Part shown: positions 5,525-12,573 of the stretch, in pieces
Layout: each line of letters starts with the position of its first letter
How positions within the stretch are numbered: the stretch's first letter is position 1
Source: DATCIH01 sp036507955
Lineage (GTDB): Bacteria; Bacillota; Clostridia; Clostridiales; Clostridiaceae
Assembly: GCA_036507955.1 (NCBI GenBank)
Contig: DATCIH010000156.1
Location: 1-12,573 of the forward strand
Direction of reading: 5' to 3'
DNA length: 12,573 bases
Translations under genes and position numbers: made by a program
The notes under the pieces: model-generated
Databases searched by the model: none
Told to the model about the DNA's origin: nothing
The model's input: only the letters and a program-made list of their open reading frames with translations

Positions 5525-6802
5525 TTATTTTATTACCTCTTTACCACCCATAAACTCCCTTAATACCTCAGGTATCTTAATTGAGCCATCCTCCTGCTGA
5601 TAATTTTCAAGTATTGCAGCTACCGCTCTTCCCACTGCAACTCCAGATCCATTTAGCGTGTGAACAAACAAAGGCTTGCCTTTTTGTCCTTCCTTGAACC
5701 TTATATTTGCTCTCCTAGCTTGAAAATCCTCGTAATTACTACAGCTTGATATTTCTACGTATCTTCCGTAACTTGGCATCCATACCTCTATATCATAGGT
5801 CATTGACGAACTAAAGCCCAAATCTCCGGTGCATAGTCTTACTACTCTATAAGGGAGACCTAACCCCTGAAGTACTGATTCTGCATCATTTGTAAGCTTT
5901 TCTAGCTCCTCGTAGGAATTTTCAGGTTTAGTAAACTTAACTAGTTCCACCTTGTTAAATTGATGTTGCCTTATTAGTCCTCTAGTATCTCTACCAGCTG
6001 AGCCTGCCTCTGCTCTAAAGCATGCACTATAAGCTACATGCTTTATTGTAAGCTCCTCACCATTTAATATTTCATCTCTATAGAGATTAGTAACTGGCAC
6101 TTCTGCAGTAGGTATTAAGAAAAGATCATCATTTGTTTTAAAAGCATCCTCTTCAAATTTTGGAAGTTGACCTGTTCCTGTCATACTAGCCCTATTAACT
6201 AAATATGGAGGCAAAATTTCTACGTATCCATTCTTATCTACGTGAGTATTTAAAAAATATGATATTATAGCTCTTTCAAGTCTAGCACCTTGTGCTCTAT
6301 AAACTGTGAATCTTGAGCCAGATATCTTCCCTGCCCTCTCAAAATCAAGAATATTTAAATCTACTCCTAAATCCCAATGAGCTTTCGGAGTAAAATTAAA
6401 GGAGGTTGGTTCTCCCCATTTTCTAACTTCTAAATTATTATCCTCAGATAAACCTATTGGAACCATCTTGTAGGGTACATTCGGTATACTTAATATAATA
6501 TTTTGGATTTTTACATCTATTTCTGAAACGATAAGATCCTTTTCTTTTATATCATCAGATACCTTTCTCATCTCCGCAGTTATATCATCAGTATTTTCCC
6601 CTGCTTTTTTTAATTTTCCCACCTTAGCTGAATCTTCGTTTCTTTTTCCTTTAAGACTTTCTACTTCAACTATTAGCTCTCTTCTTTTTTCATCCAGAGC
6701 TAAAACTTCATCTATTAGAGATACGTCAAAAGACTCCCCTCTGCCCTTTAAAGCCCCCTTTATCTGCTCTGTATTGTTTCTTATTCTTTTCAAATCTAAC
6801 AT
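5525..6802 (-). CDS. serS: Seryl-tRNA synthetase
   Basis: The enzyme charges tRNA-Ser with serine in the cytosol. The 425-residue length is standard. Residues about 27-105 are the charged coiled-coil arm that grips the long variable arm of tRNA-Ser. The class II catalytic core follows. It has PTAEVPVTNLYRDEIL (231-246) for serine binding, motif 2 as CFRAEAGSAGRDTRGLIRQH (261-280), the stretch TGDLGFSSSMTYDIEVWMPS (325-344), and motif 3 as GSGVAVGRAVAAILE (385-399). No key residue appears to be missing. The ATG at 6802 has AGGAGG about 7 bp upstream. Expression is controlled by a T-box leader with its own consensus promoter, and two serine tRNA genes lie downstream. No clear terminator is visible directly after the stop. 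Confidence 0.97.
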   Translation of the reverse strand: MLDLKRIRNNTEQIKGALKGRGESFDVSLIDEVLALDEKRRELIVEVESLKGKRNEDSAKVGKLKKAGENTDDITAEMRKVSDDIKEKDLIVSEIDVKIQNIILSIPNVPYKMVPIGLSEDNNLEVRKWGEPTSFNFTPKAHWDLGVDLNILDFERAGKISGSRFTVYRAQGARLERAIISYFLNTHVDKNGYVEILPPYLVNRASMTGTGQLPKFEEDAFKTNDDLFLIPTAEVPVTNLYRDEILNGEELTIKHVAYSACFRAEAGSAGRDTRGLIRQHQFNKVELVKFTKPENSYEELEKLTNDAESVLQGLGLPYRVVRLCTGDLGFSSSMTYDIEVWMPSYGRYVEISSCSNYEDFQARRANIRFKEGQKGKPLFVHTLNGSGVAVGRAVAAILENYQQEDGSIKIPEVLREFMGGKEVIK

Positions 6803-6831
6803 ATTTATTCCTCCTAATATTTACTTTAACC

Positions 6832-6867
6832 AAAAAAAGAGTCCTTCCGTATAGGGACGAAAGACTC
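6832..6867 (-). terminator. T-box terminator hairpin of serS
   Basis: On the minus strand the GAGTCTTTCGT arm (from 6867) pairs, with G-U pairs, to the GGAAGGACTC arm, followed by seven T (6838-6832). It forms when uncharged tRNA-Ser is scarce. Its 5' arm touches the T-box sequence, so terminator and antiterminator exclude each other. Confidence 0.85.
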
Positions 6868-7076
6868 CGCGTTACCACCCTGATTGATTTTAAAAAAATC
6901 CTCTCCTTATATAACGATCCTATAAAATACTACTAAGTATTACATTAAAACCGTATTGCTCCTCGCAATCCCTCCAAGGCGGATTCACTATAGATTAGGT
7001 ACTAACTTACACCAACCGTCAGCTCTCTAAAACCTCATATATGCTACTATCCTTTTCATAGGTTTAATATTCATTT
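6832..7076 (-). promoter_or_regulatory. Serine T-box leader controlling serS
   Basis: The leader of about 270 nt has the T-box features in order. A long stem I region covers about 7060-6970. A specifier triplet TCC (Ser) sits in GTGAATCCGCC at 6983-6981. The T-box AGGGTGGTAACGCGG is at 6881-6867, and the terminator ends with seven T. Uncharged tRNA-Ser pairs with the specifier through its anticodon and with the T-box bulge through NCCA, allowing read-through into serS. UCC is read best by a GGA-anticodon tRNA, which is not among the two serine tRNAs in this window. The bulge reads UGGU, where the usual partner of a G73 tRNA is UGGC. Confidence 0.93.
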
Positions 7077-7082
7077 ATACTT

Positions 7083-7111
7083 ATTATAGGTATTTATCTT
7101 TTCTAAGTCAA
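7083..7111 (-). promoter_or_regulatory. Promoter of serS
   Basis: On the minus strand TTGACT (7111-7106) and TATAAT (7088-7083) are separated by 17 bp, giving a start near 7076 at the head of the T-box leader. The end of the -35 box lies next to the stop codon of the preceding DUF1667 gene (7105-7103). Confidence 0.85.
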
Positions 7112-7333
7112 CTTTTTAACATTTTTTGTACAAATAATGTCTACACCTGTGTTTAATATATTGATGCAAACTACATCCCCTATTCTTGTGGGTGCACCTA
7201 GGTATAATCTGCTAAGAGCCTTTGAACATTCAAGCCAAAGACTTTTATCTAAAGGCTTGCTGCTTTTAACCGGCGCAACAGAATACTTAGCTCCTTTTAC
7301 TCTAACTAAGGTTGTAAAAATTTCTTCCTTCAC
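7103..7333 (-). CDS. Short DUF1667 protein lacking the Cys-rich N-terminal half
   Basis: The 76-residue protein reads TTLVRVKGAKYSVAPVKSSK early and RIGDVVCINILNTGVDIICT late. This matches the C-terminal half of DUF1667 ('TTTVRVKGGKYxxVPVKTSKPIPK...IGDVIxxNVLNTGVDIVATR'). Full members are about 115-120 residues. They start with a CxxCPxGC-type cysteine cluster and are usually encoded after two GlpA-type flavoproteins, forming a glycerol-3-phosphate oxidase-like complex. Here the cysteine half is absent. The start is a GTG at 7333, preceded in frame by TAG. GGAG lies about 10 bp upstream and the flavoprotein gene ends 21 bp before. No cysteine ligand cluster remains, so any iron-sulfur role is lost. 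It could be a genuine short form or the scar of a deletion that also removed the middle gene. Confidence 0.7.
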   Translation of the reverse strand: MKEEIFTTLVRVKGAKYSVAPVKSSKPLDKSLWLECSKALSRLYLGAPTRIGDVVCINILNTGVDIICTKNVKKLT

Positions 7334-7354
7334 CTAATCTCATCTCCATATATA

Positions 7355-8725
7355 TTACACACTATCAAACTCTTTTATTCTTGAGCCTAATATTTTTGAG
7401 CCTTTTGTATCCTTAACAATATCCAGCATACTTTTATTGGTCTCTCTAGCTAGTATTGAAACGATTTTATTAAGACAATAGGAGCCATTGCATAACCCTT
7501 CCGTTACACCTGTTCTTTTTCTGATTCCTTCAATGGTTCTAGCCCCTAGAGGTCTTCTTATAGAATCTAAAATTTCCCCTTCAGTAATCTGCTTACACAC
7601 ACAGATTATATTACCATATTTGCTATTTATCTTTATTATATTTTTCTTTTCCTCCAGCGACAATTCTTTAAATTTATAAAACTCTCTTCTTTTATCATTA
7701 AAATCTTTTTTTTCTTTACATTTTATTATATGAACTAAGTTTTCAGAAAGTTTCTTTACAATAGCTGGTGTCATATTAACCTTTCCGTAATGCTTACCAC
7801 TTATTCTAATATAGCCATCTGTTAGGGCTGAATCATTTATTACTATTTCTTCATTAAAAGAACCTTCTGAAAAATAAGAAAGTACATCCTCATTTTTTAT
7901 CTCAGGAATAACTTCCCTGGCCCTTTCTAAAACCATAACATAATCTAGTTTTTCCTTAGAGCTTATTACTATTACATTGCTTCCTTGAAGCATAGGTAGA
8001 ATAAATATTCTCTCCCCATTGCTACTAAAGGTACCTACTATTTTATTTAAACCCTTTCCTATTTCTTTATCTAATATGCAATAATGCATTCTAATATTGC
8101 TTATATCCTCTTCACTTTTTATGGGAGTTGTATCAATTACGTATTTACATGTAAATTTGTTTTTGTTTGTAATTACACTAAAGCCTGCAGATATGTTTTC
8201 CAGGTTTAGAACCTCCTCCTCAAGCTTAAATTTAACTCCATTTTCAAAGGCAACCTCTCCATAGGCTATGGCCAGGTCGTAGGGGCATATAATCGCTGTA
8301 TTCTTAGTATAAATAGCATTTTTTATATTAATATTTATCAAAGGCTCTAATTTTTTAATATCTTTTTCGTTAAGAAGTGTTACACCTTCTATTCTTCTTT
8401 CCTGTGCTCTTTTATATATTTTTTCAACCTTCTTGTTGTCCTGGGCATTTTTTGCAAAAATAATTGATTCTATCTTCTTATATGGGATTTTAAATTTCTT
8501 AATAGCTTCAGCTATTAACACACTTCCTTCATATTCTAGCTTAGCTAAGACCTCATCGTCATTTTCAAGACCATCATATACCATTATAGTGTTTAGTAGG
8601 GATACATCTCCTGCTACATCATATTCTTTTTCAATAAGAGCTATATTAAGATTATACTTAGAAAGCTCATAAGCTGCTGCGCATCCTACGATTCCACCTC
8701 CTAGTATTAAAACATCATAATCCAT
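7355..8725 (-). CDS. Divergent GlpA-like FAD oxidoreductase with C-terminal [2Fe-2S] domain
   Basis: The 456-residue protein begins MDYDVLILGGGIVGCAAAYE, a Rossmann FAD/NAD-binding motif with Gly at 9, 11 and 14, and IEKE ends the second strand (about 31-34). The DAO/GlpA-type substrate domain follows, with the recognisable ICPYDLAIAYGEVAFENGV (146-164). The C-terminus is a BFD-like iron-sulfur domain with Cys375, Cys377, Cys412 and Cys417 (CVC ... CNGSYC). Related proteins are FAD-linked anaerobic glycerol-3-phosphate dehydrogenases. Several family signatures are altered. The usual 'SxxNSGIVHAG' is SLLNTIMVYDG (42-52), the 'AAG' after strand 'YVIN' is DTT (198-200), and the 'GLRP'-type Arg segment near 284-289 is YFSEGS. 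FAD and Fe-S binding look possible but the substrate is uncertain. GAGGAGGT precedes the ATG by about 5 bp, and the short DUF1667 gene follows in the same operon. Confidence 0.8.
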   Translation of the reverse strand: MDYDVLILGGGIVGCAAAYELSKYNLNIALIEKEYDVAGDVSLLNTIMVYDGLENDDEVLAKLEYEGSVLIAEAIKKFKIPYKKIESIIFAKNAQDNKKVEKIYKRAQERRIEGVTLLNEKDIKKLEPLININIKNAIYTKNTAIICPYDLAIAYGEVAFENGVKFKLEEEVLNLENISAGFSVITNKNKFTCKYVIDTTPIKSEEDISNIRMHYCILDKEIGKGLNKIVGTFSSNGERIFILPMLQGSNVIVISSKEKLDYVMVLERAREVIPEIKNEDVLSYFSEGSFNEEIVINDSALTDGYIRISGKHYGKVNMTPAIVKKLSENLVHIIKCKEKKDFNDKRREFYKFKELSLEEKKNIIKINSKYGNIICVCKQITEGEILDSIRRPLGARTIEGIRKRTGVTEGLCNGSYCLNKIVSILARETNKSMLDIVKDTKGSKILGSRIKEFDSV

Positions 8726-8815
8726 AAATACCTCCTCAAAAGGGTGTCAACCTGTTTTAAATTTACCAAACATAGAAACCAAAGTTTCTCTTATCTCCAT
8801 TTTATATAATAAATT

Positions 8816-8838
8816 GGACACTCCATATTGAAGTGTCC
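8816..8838 (-). terminator. Weak hairpin after the UPF0182 gene
   Basis: GGACACT (8816-8822) pairs with AGTGTCC (8832-8838). Read leftward the stem is followed by AATTTATTATAT, not a clean T-run. It may partly terminate the UPF0182 transcript before the oxidoreductase operon. The remaining intergenic bases (8726-8815) show a small AGAAAC/GTTTCT repeat and no clear promoter. Confidence 0.45.
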
Positions 8839-8853
8839 TACTTATTAATTACA

Positions 8854-11583
8854 TTACTTACTCAAATTATTTATGGCTTCTTGAACCTTATTTAAATAAG
8901 TTCCATATTGTGCCCAATCACCACTTTTTTGAGCGGTAATCGCTAGATCCATATTATCCTTTGCTTCTTTTATTAATGCTTTTTCAGTGGCACCTAGACT
9001 GGTAGTACCAGTAGTACCAGTAGAAATATTTGTATTAGGTGGCACAATATCTGCTGCTGTACCAAAAATCATTGACAGTGCAGTTTCAATGTTTTCTGCC
9101 ATAACCGTCTTTTCTGAATAGGATACAATAACTCTCTTCATTTCCGGTATACTATTTTGACCGCTGGCTCTTAGATACACTGGCTCAATATATAATAGAG
9201 AGTTCTTTAGTGGGAGTATTGAGGTATCTCCAAAATTAACTGCTGAGCCTTGAGTATTCCATAGGGACAGCTGTTGAGATATTGTGGTATCCTGATTAAG
9301 TTTTTGTTTAAATAGTAATGGGCTATAAACCGTCTTTTCAGTTGGGAATCTATAGGCTACTAGCTTGCCGTAATTAGCAGCATCCATCCTAGCTGCAACC
9401 ATAGAAACCATATTATCTCTGCCTCTCATATTAAAGTACTGTATGAGCACCATCTCTTCTGCGGACTCGCCAGGAAGCTTCATAGTCATAAAGGAGGATG
9501 CATTTAAAGTTTTCTGTCCCTCTACTTGTTTTAGATTTGAGGCTATTTCCCACAAGTCTTCGCTATTATAGAAGGTACCTGGATCTGTAACATGATATTT
9601 ACCAATAACAGCGCTTTGTATATTAAATAAATCCTCTGGATATCTTAAATGATCTACTAGATCTTTAGGCATAGCATCTTCAAACTTAAATAAGCCACTA
9701 AATATTTTAGAATAGCTCATTATTATAGGATCAGTTTTATCAACAATATAGAAATTTGTAGTACCATCATTTGCATCTATTACTACCTTAACTGAATTTC
9801 TAATATAATTTATATTTCCTTGTGGTTGTGAATAGGGATACCTGTCAGAGGTTGTATAAGCGTCAATAATCCAATATAACTTACCACCGCTTATAACCAT
9901 ATAGGGATCCTTATCATAAGTTAAAAATGGTGCAATTTTAGTTACTCTATCCATTATATTTCTATTAATAAGCATCTTACTATCTGAGGTAATACTAGAA
10001 GATGTTAAAATTGGAAGACTTGCATTTTGTAGAGCAAATAAAAGTCTATTGCCAAAGGTCATCTTAATTCCAGCTTTACCATCATATTTATTTGTAGCGT
10101 TAGTTCCACCCTGTGGAAAGTCAAACTCTGTGGTGCCTGTATTTACTATAGCATAATCATTAGTTTTTTCTCCAAAATAAATTCTTGGGTTATCGATTTT
10201 AATGTCTGTACTATTATCAAGTGGGATATCCTTGATTACAAAATCCGGCTGTCCCTCTGAGGTAACTGAATTTACCTTGCTCATAACCACACCATAACCA
10301 TGTGTATAAGTTAAGTGCTTATTTTGCCAAGTGGCAGCATTTCCTTCAAGAGCATCTAAATTTATTTCTCTTGGTGAAATAAATACTTGCGAATAAACAT
10401 CCTTTATTTTATATCTATCAACATCTACATCATTAAATACGTAGTAATTCCTTTTAACCTGGGTTTGATTATAAAATTCTTGAGTTGGTGCAAAGGAATT
10501 TATTTTAATATTGTTAACTGTAGCACTATTTGCTTCAATATCCGCCTGAGTTAAATTATCATTGATGGGATAATCTTTAACATCAATACTATCTATATTG
10601 AAGGCTTTTCTTGTATAATCAATATTCTTTTGAATATATGGTGCTTCTAGTGTTTTTTCATTTGCCTTAACATATAAGGATTGGGTAGCACCAGCTATAA
10701 CAACTCCAATAATTGATAAGACAAATATGGCTACTAAAGATATTATTATAGGCTTAACCTTTGAGCTTAATATGCTGCTAAATATAATAACTGCTGCTAT
10801 TATGCAAGCAACTACCAATACTTTATAAAAGGTAAGAGTTATATTGATGTCAGTATAGCCTCCACCAAAAACCACTCCATTTGTGCTATATACGAGATTT
10901 AGACTTTTTATTACATAGCCTACGGACATAAGTAGTAATATCAAGGCTGAAACAACTGCTAGCTGTTTCCCTGCAAATCTAGTAACCTCGTTTTTAATAT
11001 AGCTATAACTATAATCAACATTTTTACTTACACCTGTTAACAATTTATCTTTTAAATTTAAAATAATATAGGTTACTACAGTTACAACTATAAGTAATAC
11101 CAATAACCCCATTAGTGCTCCGTATAAAGCTTCAATTAGTGGTAGCCTAAATACAAAGAAAGATATATCAAGTCCAAAAATAGGATCCTTAACATTAAAG
11201 TTTACTGCATTGCTAAACTGAAGTATCCTATACCAATAGGCGGAAGCTACAGAAAAAGCAAATAAGAAAGAAACTAAAACCGTAGCAATCATAACTACTG
11301 TTTTTTCTATCCTATCTCTTTTAGTATTTACTTCAATAACCTTTGCATATCTAATAATACTTTTCCTAAGACTTTTATAATATACCCATATAACTATATA
11401 ACTAACTATAAATATAGGTACGATAAGATAGCACACCGCCTTTAACTTAGTTAAATAAACTGATAAATAGTTTACCTCTTTAAACCATTCCAAATTAATT
11501 ATGAAATTAACAATGTTTCCTAAAAATAACAATGCTACTATAATGACTCCTAGTAATACACTCCAAAAAATACTTTTTTTCAT
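8854..11583 (-). CDS. UPF0182 family membrane protein
   Basis: The 909-residue length and layout match the UPF0182 (COG1615) family of unknown function. Seven hydrophobic segments are visible near residues 6-28, 48-69, 95-117, 151-175, 206-227, 252-272 and 278-299, followed by a large soluble domain, probably outside the cell. Family signatures include the loop DPIFGLDISFFVFRLP (133-148) and the segment after the last helix with EAPYIQKNIDYTRKAFNID. A Thr/Gly-rich linker (TGTTGTTS) and a helical tail close the protein. The C-terminal domain is intact with no frame break. The start follows the DUF362 stop by 4 bp, and its ribosome site GAGAGG lies in the last codons of that gene, so translation is likely coupled. 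No function is established for the family. Confidence 0.92.
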   Translation of the reverse strand: MKKSIFWSVLLGVIIVALLFLGNIVNFIINLEWFKEVNYLSVYLTKLKAVCYLIVPIFIVSYIVIWVYYKSLRKSIIRYAKVIEVNTKRDRIEKTVVMIATVLVSFLFAFSVASAYWYRILQFSNAVNFNVKDPIFGLDISFFVFRLPLIEALYGALMGLLVLLIVVTVVTYIILNLKDKLLTGVSKNVDYSYSYIKNEVTRFAGKQLAVVSALILLLMSVGYVIKSLNLVYSTNGVVFGGGYTDINITLTFYKVLVVACIIAAVIIFSSILSSKVKPIIISLVAIFVLSIIGVVIAGATQSLYVKANEKTLEAPYIQKNIDYTRKAFNIDSIDVKDYPINDNLTQADIEANSATVNNIKINSFAPTQEFYNQTQVKRNYYVFNDVDVDRYKIKDVYSQVFISPREINLDALEGNAATWQNKHLTYTHGYGVVMSKVNSVTSEGQPDFVIKDIPLDNSTDIKIDNPRIYFGEKTNDYAIVNTGTTEFDFPQGGTNATNKYDGKAGIKMTFGNRLLFALQNASLPILTSSSITSDSKMLINRNIMDRVTKIAPFLTYDKDPYMVISGGKLYWIIDAYTTSDRYPYSQPQGNINYIRNSVKVVIDANDGTTNFYIVDKTDPIIMSYSKIFSGLFKFEDAMPKDLVDHLRYPEDLFNIQSAVIGKYHVTDPGTFYNSEDLWEIASNLKQVEGQKTLNASSFMTMKLPGESAEEMVLIQYFNMRGRDNMVSMVAARMDAANYGKLVAYRFPTEKTVYSPLLFKQKLNQDTTISQQLSLWNTQGSAVNFGDTSILPLKNSLLYIEPVYLRASGQNSIPEMKRVIVSYSEKTVMAENIETALSMIFGTAADIVPPNTNISTGTTGTTSLGATEKALIKEAKDNMDLAITAQKSGDWAQYGTYLNKVQEAINNLSK

Positions 11584-11587
11584 TTTT

Positions 11588-12573
11588 TTACCTCTCTAAT
11601 CTTAATAGTTTTCCGAGCTTTGTATATCTTGTTACAATAGCCCCTTCAGGACATAACTCTTGGCAACAAAAGCATCGAATACATTTATTTAAGTTCCATA
11701 CTGGCCTGTTTCCTGCTGCTTTTTTTACCATAGTAATAACCTTAGGTTCTTCTGGACATACCTCCCTACACCTTCCACATCCAATACACTTTTCTTCAGT
11801 AAGAGCTGGATTCGGAGATGCCAGCTTTTTAATTAAATTAGTTAAGATTGGACTCACATTTGTCGTAAACTTAGCTATCCTACATAACTTAAAGTTTGTA
11901 GCTTTCATTGACTCGATGGTTTCTCCTAAGACTTCTATTTCTGAAGGCATAACAGGACCATAATTATGTTCCTTAGCTACCTTTAAAACAGGAGTTTCCG
12001 TGGGGTCTTCATAGCCAATGAGCCTAACCGCAGTAGAATCTACCGCAGTTATACTTTCCCCCATAATCAATGTATCCATTCTATGAGGTGTTCCATTACT
12101 TGGTCCATTACCTTCCATGGCAATAATGCCCTCTAGTATTGAAAAACTTGTTTTTACCACTGAATTTAAATCCAATAACATTTTGCTAAAATTTTCCACT
12201 TCAGGCATTCTGGCATGCCAAGTTTTTTTACTCATACCAGGTATGCATCCAAATTGATTTTTAACTGCTCCTGTGAAATATGTTAAGGCATGTGTCTTAA
12301 GCCTAGGTAGTGTTATTACAACATCTGCATCAAAAGCTACCTTAGCCACATCCCAGGATTTACATATTAAGGCTTCGTCTAATACCACATGTACTGTTTC
12401 ACTAAAATCAGCATACTTTACACCATATCTTTCTGCTACCTCTAATATACCGCACCGCCTCGCTGCCTTCAACCCATCCCCATACCCAGGGCTATCTCCA
12501 AAAGCTATATCGTTGGTATACTCTTTTACTATTCTAACAATAGCCTCAAATACAGTAAAATGAGTGACCGTAA
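11588..12573 (-). CDS. DUF362 protein with two 4Fe-4S motifs (5' end outside the window)
   Basis: The frame is open to the right edge. Codons upstream of a TTG at 12472 give THFTVFEAIVRIVKEYTNDI then AFGDSPGYGDGL, matching the 'VTTHPxVVxAIVxLVKE...VVVGDSPGYG' stretch of DUF362 proteins, so the true start lies beyond the window. DUF362 motifs continue with TLPRLKTHALTYFTGAVKNQ and FGCIPGMSKKTWHARMPEVE, then MEGNGPSNGTPHRMDTLIMG. The C-terminus carries two ferredoxin-type clusters, CIGCGRCREVCPEEP and CIRCFCCQELCPEGA, so two 4Fe-4S centres are expected. The family's reaction is not known and an electron-transfer role is inferred. The gene is coupled to the UPF0182 gene downstream. Confidence 0.9.
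   Translation of the reverse strand, partial: TVTHFTVFEAIVRIVKEYTNDIAFGDSPGYGDGLKAARRCGILEVAERYGVKYADFSETVHVVLDEALICKSWDVAKVAFDADVVITLPRLKTHALTYFTGAVKNQFGCIPGMSKKTWHARMPEVENFSKMLLDLNSVVKTSFSILEGIIAMEGNGPSNGTPHRMDTLIMGESITAVDSTAVRLIGYEDPTETPVLKVAKEHNYGPVMPSEIEVLGETIESMKATNFKLCRIAKFTTNVSPILTNLIKKLASPNPALTEEKCIGCGRCREVCPEEPKVITMVKKAAGNRPVWNLNKCIRCFCCQELCPEGAIVTRYTKLGKLLRLER

Noticed and set aside
12470..12472. TTG as the start of the DUF362 gene
   Set aside because: The family's 'THxxVxEAIVR...GDSPGYG' residues continue in frame upstream to the window edge, so this TTG is an internal Leu codon.
12273..12563. Plus-strand open frame opposite the DUF362 gene
   Set aside because: It has no ribosome site or recognisable domain, and it lies opposite a gene with clear motifs in every part. 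The same applies to the plus-strand frames opposite the oxidoreductase (for example 8433-8672 and 7488-7679), the DUF1667 gene (7137-7337) and the replication gene (718-909, 1350-1535, 1501-1746).

Overview
The window looks like low-GC clostridial chromosome (Clostridium or a close relative). The reasons are AT-rich codon use, strong AGGAGG-type ribosome sites, consensus vegetative promoters, a T-box in front of serS, and the UPF0182 and DUF362 families. It has two parts: the integrase end of a degraded integrated element (about 1-3808) and ordinary chromosome (about 3809-12573).

Element end. Position 1 falls in the last codons of an IS3-type transposase. The right end of that IS cuts a ParM/StbA-like actin gene after about 28 codons. 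Next to it is a fragment of an IS21-type IstB ATPase. Then comes a leftward pair: a 55-codon excisionase-like helix-turn-helix gene (too short for most ORF callers) and a replication-initiator-like gene whose ribosome site overlaps the excisionase stop. A tyrosine integrase is transcribed in the opposite direction and ends about 200 bp before the 3' end of tRNA-Arg(ACG), the usual layout for integration at a tRNA. The 520-bp gap between xis and int is the most unusual part. It holds two divergent promoters, and each is followed in its leader by copies of GATTTNNNCAAAT (three leftward, two rightward). Each leader then has a hairpin with a T-run. The last motif copy of each leader runs into the base of its hairpin. 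This looks like a paired attenuation or antitermination switch controlling excision/replication and integration. That reading is inference.

Chromosomal part. After tRNA-Arg comes an acyltransferase-3 membrane protein gene broken by two frameshifts and a stop. On the minus strand is a serine block: serS under a consensus promoter and a T-box with a UCC specifier, then tRNA-Ser(UGA) and tRNA-Ser(GCU) under their own consensus promoter and terminator. Upstream of serS is a two-gene operon: a divergent GlpA-like FAD oxidoreductase with a C-terminal [2Fe-2S] domain, and a short DUF1667 protein lacking the usual cysteine-rich N-terminal half. The flavoprotein often found between them is absent. Last is a coupled pair: a DUF362 protein with two 4Fe-4S motifs (its 5' end lies outside the window) and a 909-residue UPF0182 seven-helix membrane protein.

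I saw no CRISPR array and no rRNA. The element's far attachment site is not in the window. All family names come from reading motifs, not from database searches.
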